From the NCBI GenBank assembly GCA_016788525.1, contig JAEUPD010000132.1:1-36234 (forward strand): a stretch of 36,234 nt of DNA, given 5' to 3'. Numbering within the stretch: position 1 is the stretch's first letter; every line of letters starts with the position of its first letter. The position numbers and the translations under genes are program-made. Positions 35,355 through 36,234 of this stretch are shown here, piece after piece. The DNA is from Rubrivivax sp. GTDB lineage: Bacteria; Pseudomonadota; Gammaproteobacteria; Burkholderiales; Burkholderiaceae_C. The notes beneath the pieces are model-generated. The model did no database searches. It was not told where the DNA came from and saw nothing but the letters and a program-made list of their open reading frames with translations.

Positions 35355-36234
35355 TCAGGCCTGCCAGGGCGGCGTGCCTTCGCCTTCGATGCCCAGCCGC
35401 TGCATGGCCCCGGCCAACTGCTCTCGTGGCCAGGCGCCGATGTCGGCCAGCGCGGTGAGCGCGGCCAGCGCGACGTGCTGGCGGTCGACCTCGAAGAAGC
35501 GGCGCAGGTCGCGGCGCGTGGCGCTGCGGCCGAAGCCGTCGGTGCCAAGCGTCGTGTACGGTGCGCCGACGTACTCGGCCACCAGCTGCGGCACCGCGCG
35601 CACGTAGTCGGTGGCGGCGATCACCGGCAGCGTGCCGCCCAGGCACGCCTCGACATGGCTGATGGGTGTGAGGTGCTCCTCCGCGCCCGCCGGTTGCAGC
35701 CGCGCCTCGCGCTGCACTTCGCGCGCCTGGCGTGCCAGCTCGGTGAAGCTGGTGGCGCTCCACACCTCGGCCTCCACGTCGAATTCCTCGCGCAGCAGGC
35801 GGGCCGCGGCGATGACCTCGTGCAGGATCATGCCGCTGCCCACCAGGCGGACCTGCGGCTGCACGACCACGCTGTCGGTGCCCGGGCCCGAGAGGCGGTA
35901 CAGGCCGCTGGTGATGTCTTCGGGGGTCACGCCCGCCGGCAGCGCCGGCTGCGGCGCGTTCTCGTTCATCACCGTGATGTAGTGGAACTCGTCGCGTTGT
36001 TCTTCGAGCATGCGCTTCACGCCGTGCGCGACGATGTGCACGAGCTCGTAGCCGAACGCCGGGTCCCAGGCGCGGCAGTTGGGCACGCTGCTCGCGGCCA
36101 GCAGGCTGGTGCCGTCCTGGTGCTGCAGGCCTTCGCCCGACAGCGTGGTGCGCCCGGCGGTGGCGCCGACGAGAAAGCCGCGCGCGCGGCTGTCGGCGGC
36201 GCAGAAGATCAGGTCGCCCACGCGCTGGAAGCCG
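35355..36234 (-). CDS. aceE: Pyruvate dehydrogenase E1 (homodimeric AceE), C-terminal part
   Basis: About 292 codons of the C-terminal third; the gene runs off the right edge, so its start is not seen. Landmarks: GDLIFCAADSRARGFLVGATAGRTTL, broken here as GRTTLSGEGLQHQDGTS, WSATSFTELARQAREV and YTTLGTDGFGRSATRRDLR. The enzyme decarboxylates pyruvate and starts acetyl-CoA and NADH formation. No aceF or lpd follows on the same strand within the window, contrary to the usual aceEF order; a lipoprotein cytochrome comes next. Confidence 0.92.
   Translation of the reverse strand, partial: GFQRVGDLIFCAADSRARGFLVGATAGRTTLSGEGLQHQDGTSLLAASSVPNCRAWDPAFGYELVHIVAHGVKRMLEEQRDEFHYITVMNENAPQPALPAGVTPEDITSGLYRLSGPGTDSVVVQPQVRLVGSGMILHEVIAAARLLREEFDVEAEVWSATSFTELARQAREVQREARLQPAGAEEHLTPISHVEACLGGTLPVIAATDYVRAVPQLVAEYVGAPYTTLGTDGFGRSATRRDLRRFFEVDRQHVALAALTALADIGAWPREQLAGAMQRLGIEGEGTPPWQA

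Overview
This is a GC-rich window of dense, tightly overlapping genes. It looks like a betaproteobacterium of the Burkholderiales, probably near the Rubrivivax/Leptothrix/Methylibium group. That placement is an inference from GC content, gene types (TRAP transporter, DUF302, DUF2892, homodimeric AceE) and intergenic repeats; no rRNA or marker gene is present to confirm it.

Layout. (1) 1-223: a structured repeat and a 30-nt inverted-repeat arm. (2) 224-10645, plus strand: nuoFGHIJKLMN, the second half of a complex I operon. (3) 10899-14072, plus: a three-gene DevBCA/MacB-like export ABC system. (4) 14178-15745: a DUF2892 membrane protein, a divergent Crp/Fnr-family regulator and a secreted DUF302 protein. 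(5) 15895-24935, minus: korA, korB, an unusual PFOR-like/ferredoxin fusion, a lone cyclic-nucleotide-binding protein, and a dctPQM C4-dicarboxylate TRAP transporter. (6) 24968-25267: palindromic repeats. (7) 25372-33967, minus: frdC-frdA-frdB-malic enzyme-nuoABCDE in operon order. (8) 34105-35140, minus: two small cytochromes c. (9) 35355 to the right end, minus: the C-terminal part of AceE.

How the genes fit together. DctPQM would import malate, fumarate or succinate. Malic enzyme would turn malate into pyruvate plus NADH. KorAB (and AceE) would oxidise 2-oxoacids, giving reduced ferredoxin or NADH. Complex I would pass NADH electrons to quinone. A dihaem quinol:fumarate reductase, matching the Wolinella enzyme residue for residue at its haem ligands and E-pathway glutamate, would pass them on to fumarate. 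Together this reads as a NADH:fumarate respiration (or reversible succinate:NAD) island. Crp/Fnr-like palindromes lie about 70-115 bases upstream of frdC, dctP, one cytochrome c and the DUF302 gene, which suggests anaerobic or redox control.

Most striking structure. Complex I is split into nuoABCDE (minus) and nuoFGHIJKLMN (plus). The 24.9-kb segment between them is bounded by a perfect 30-nt inverted repeat (130-159 and 24968-24997). Flipping that segment would rejoin nuoE to nuoF in the normal order. Nearby lies a repeat family whose two copies keep the same hairpin through paired base changes.

No tRNA, rRNA, CRISPR array, transposase or integrase was recognised. All assignments come from reading motifs; no database search was run.
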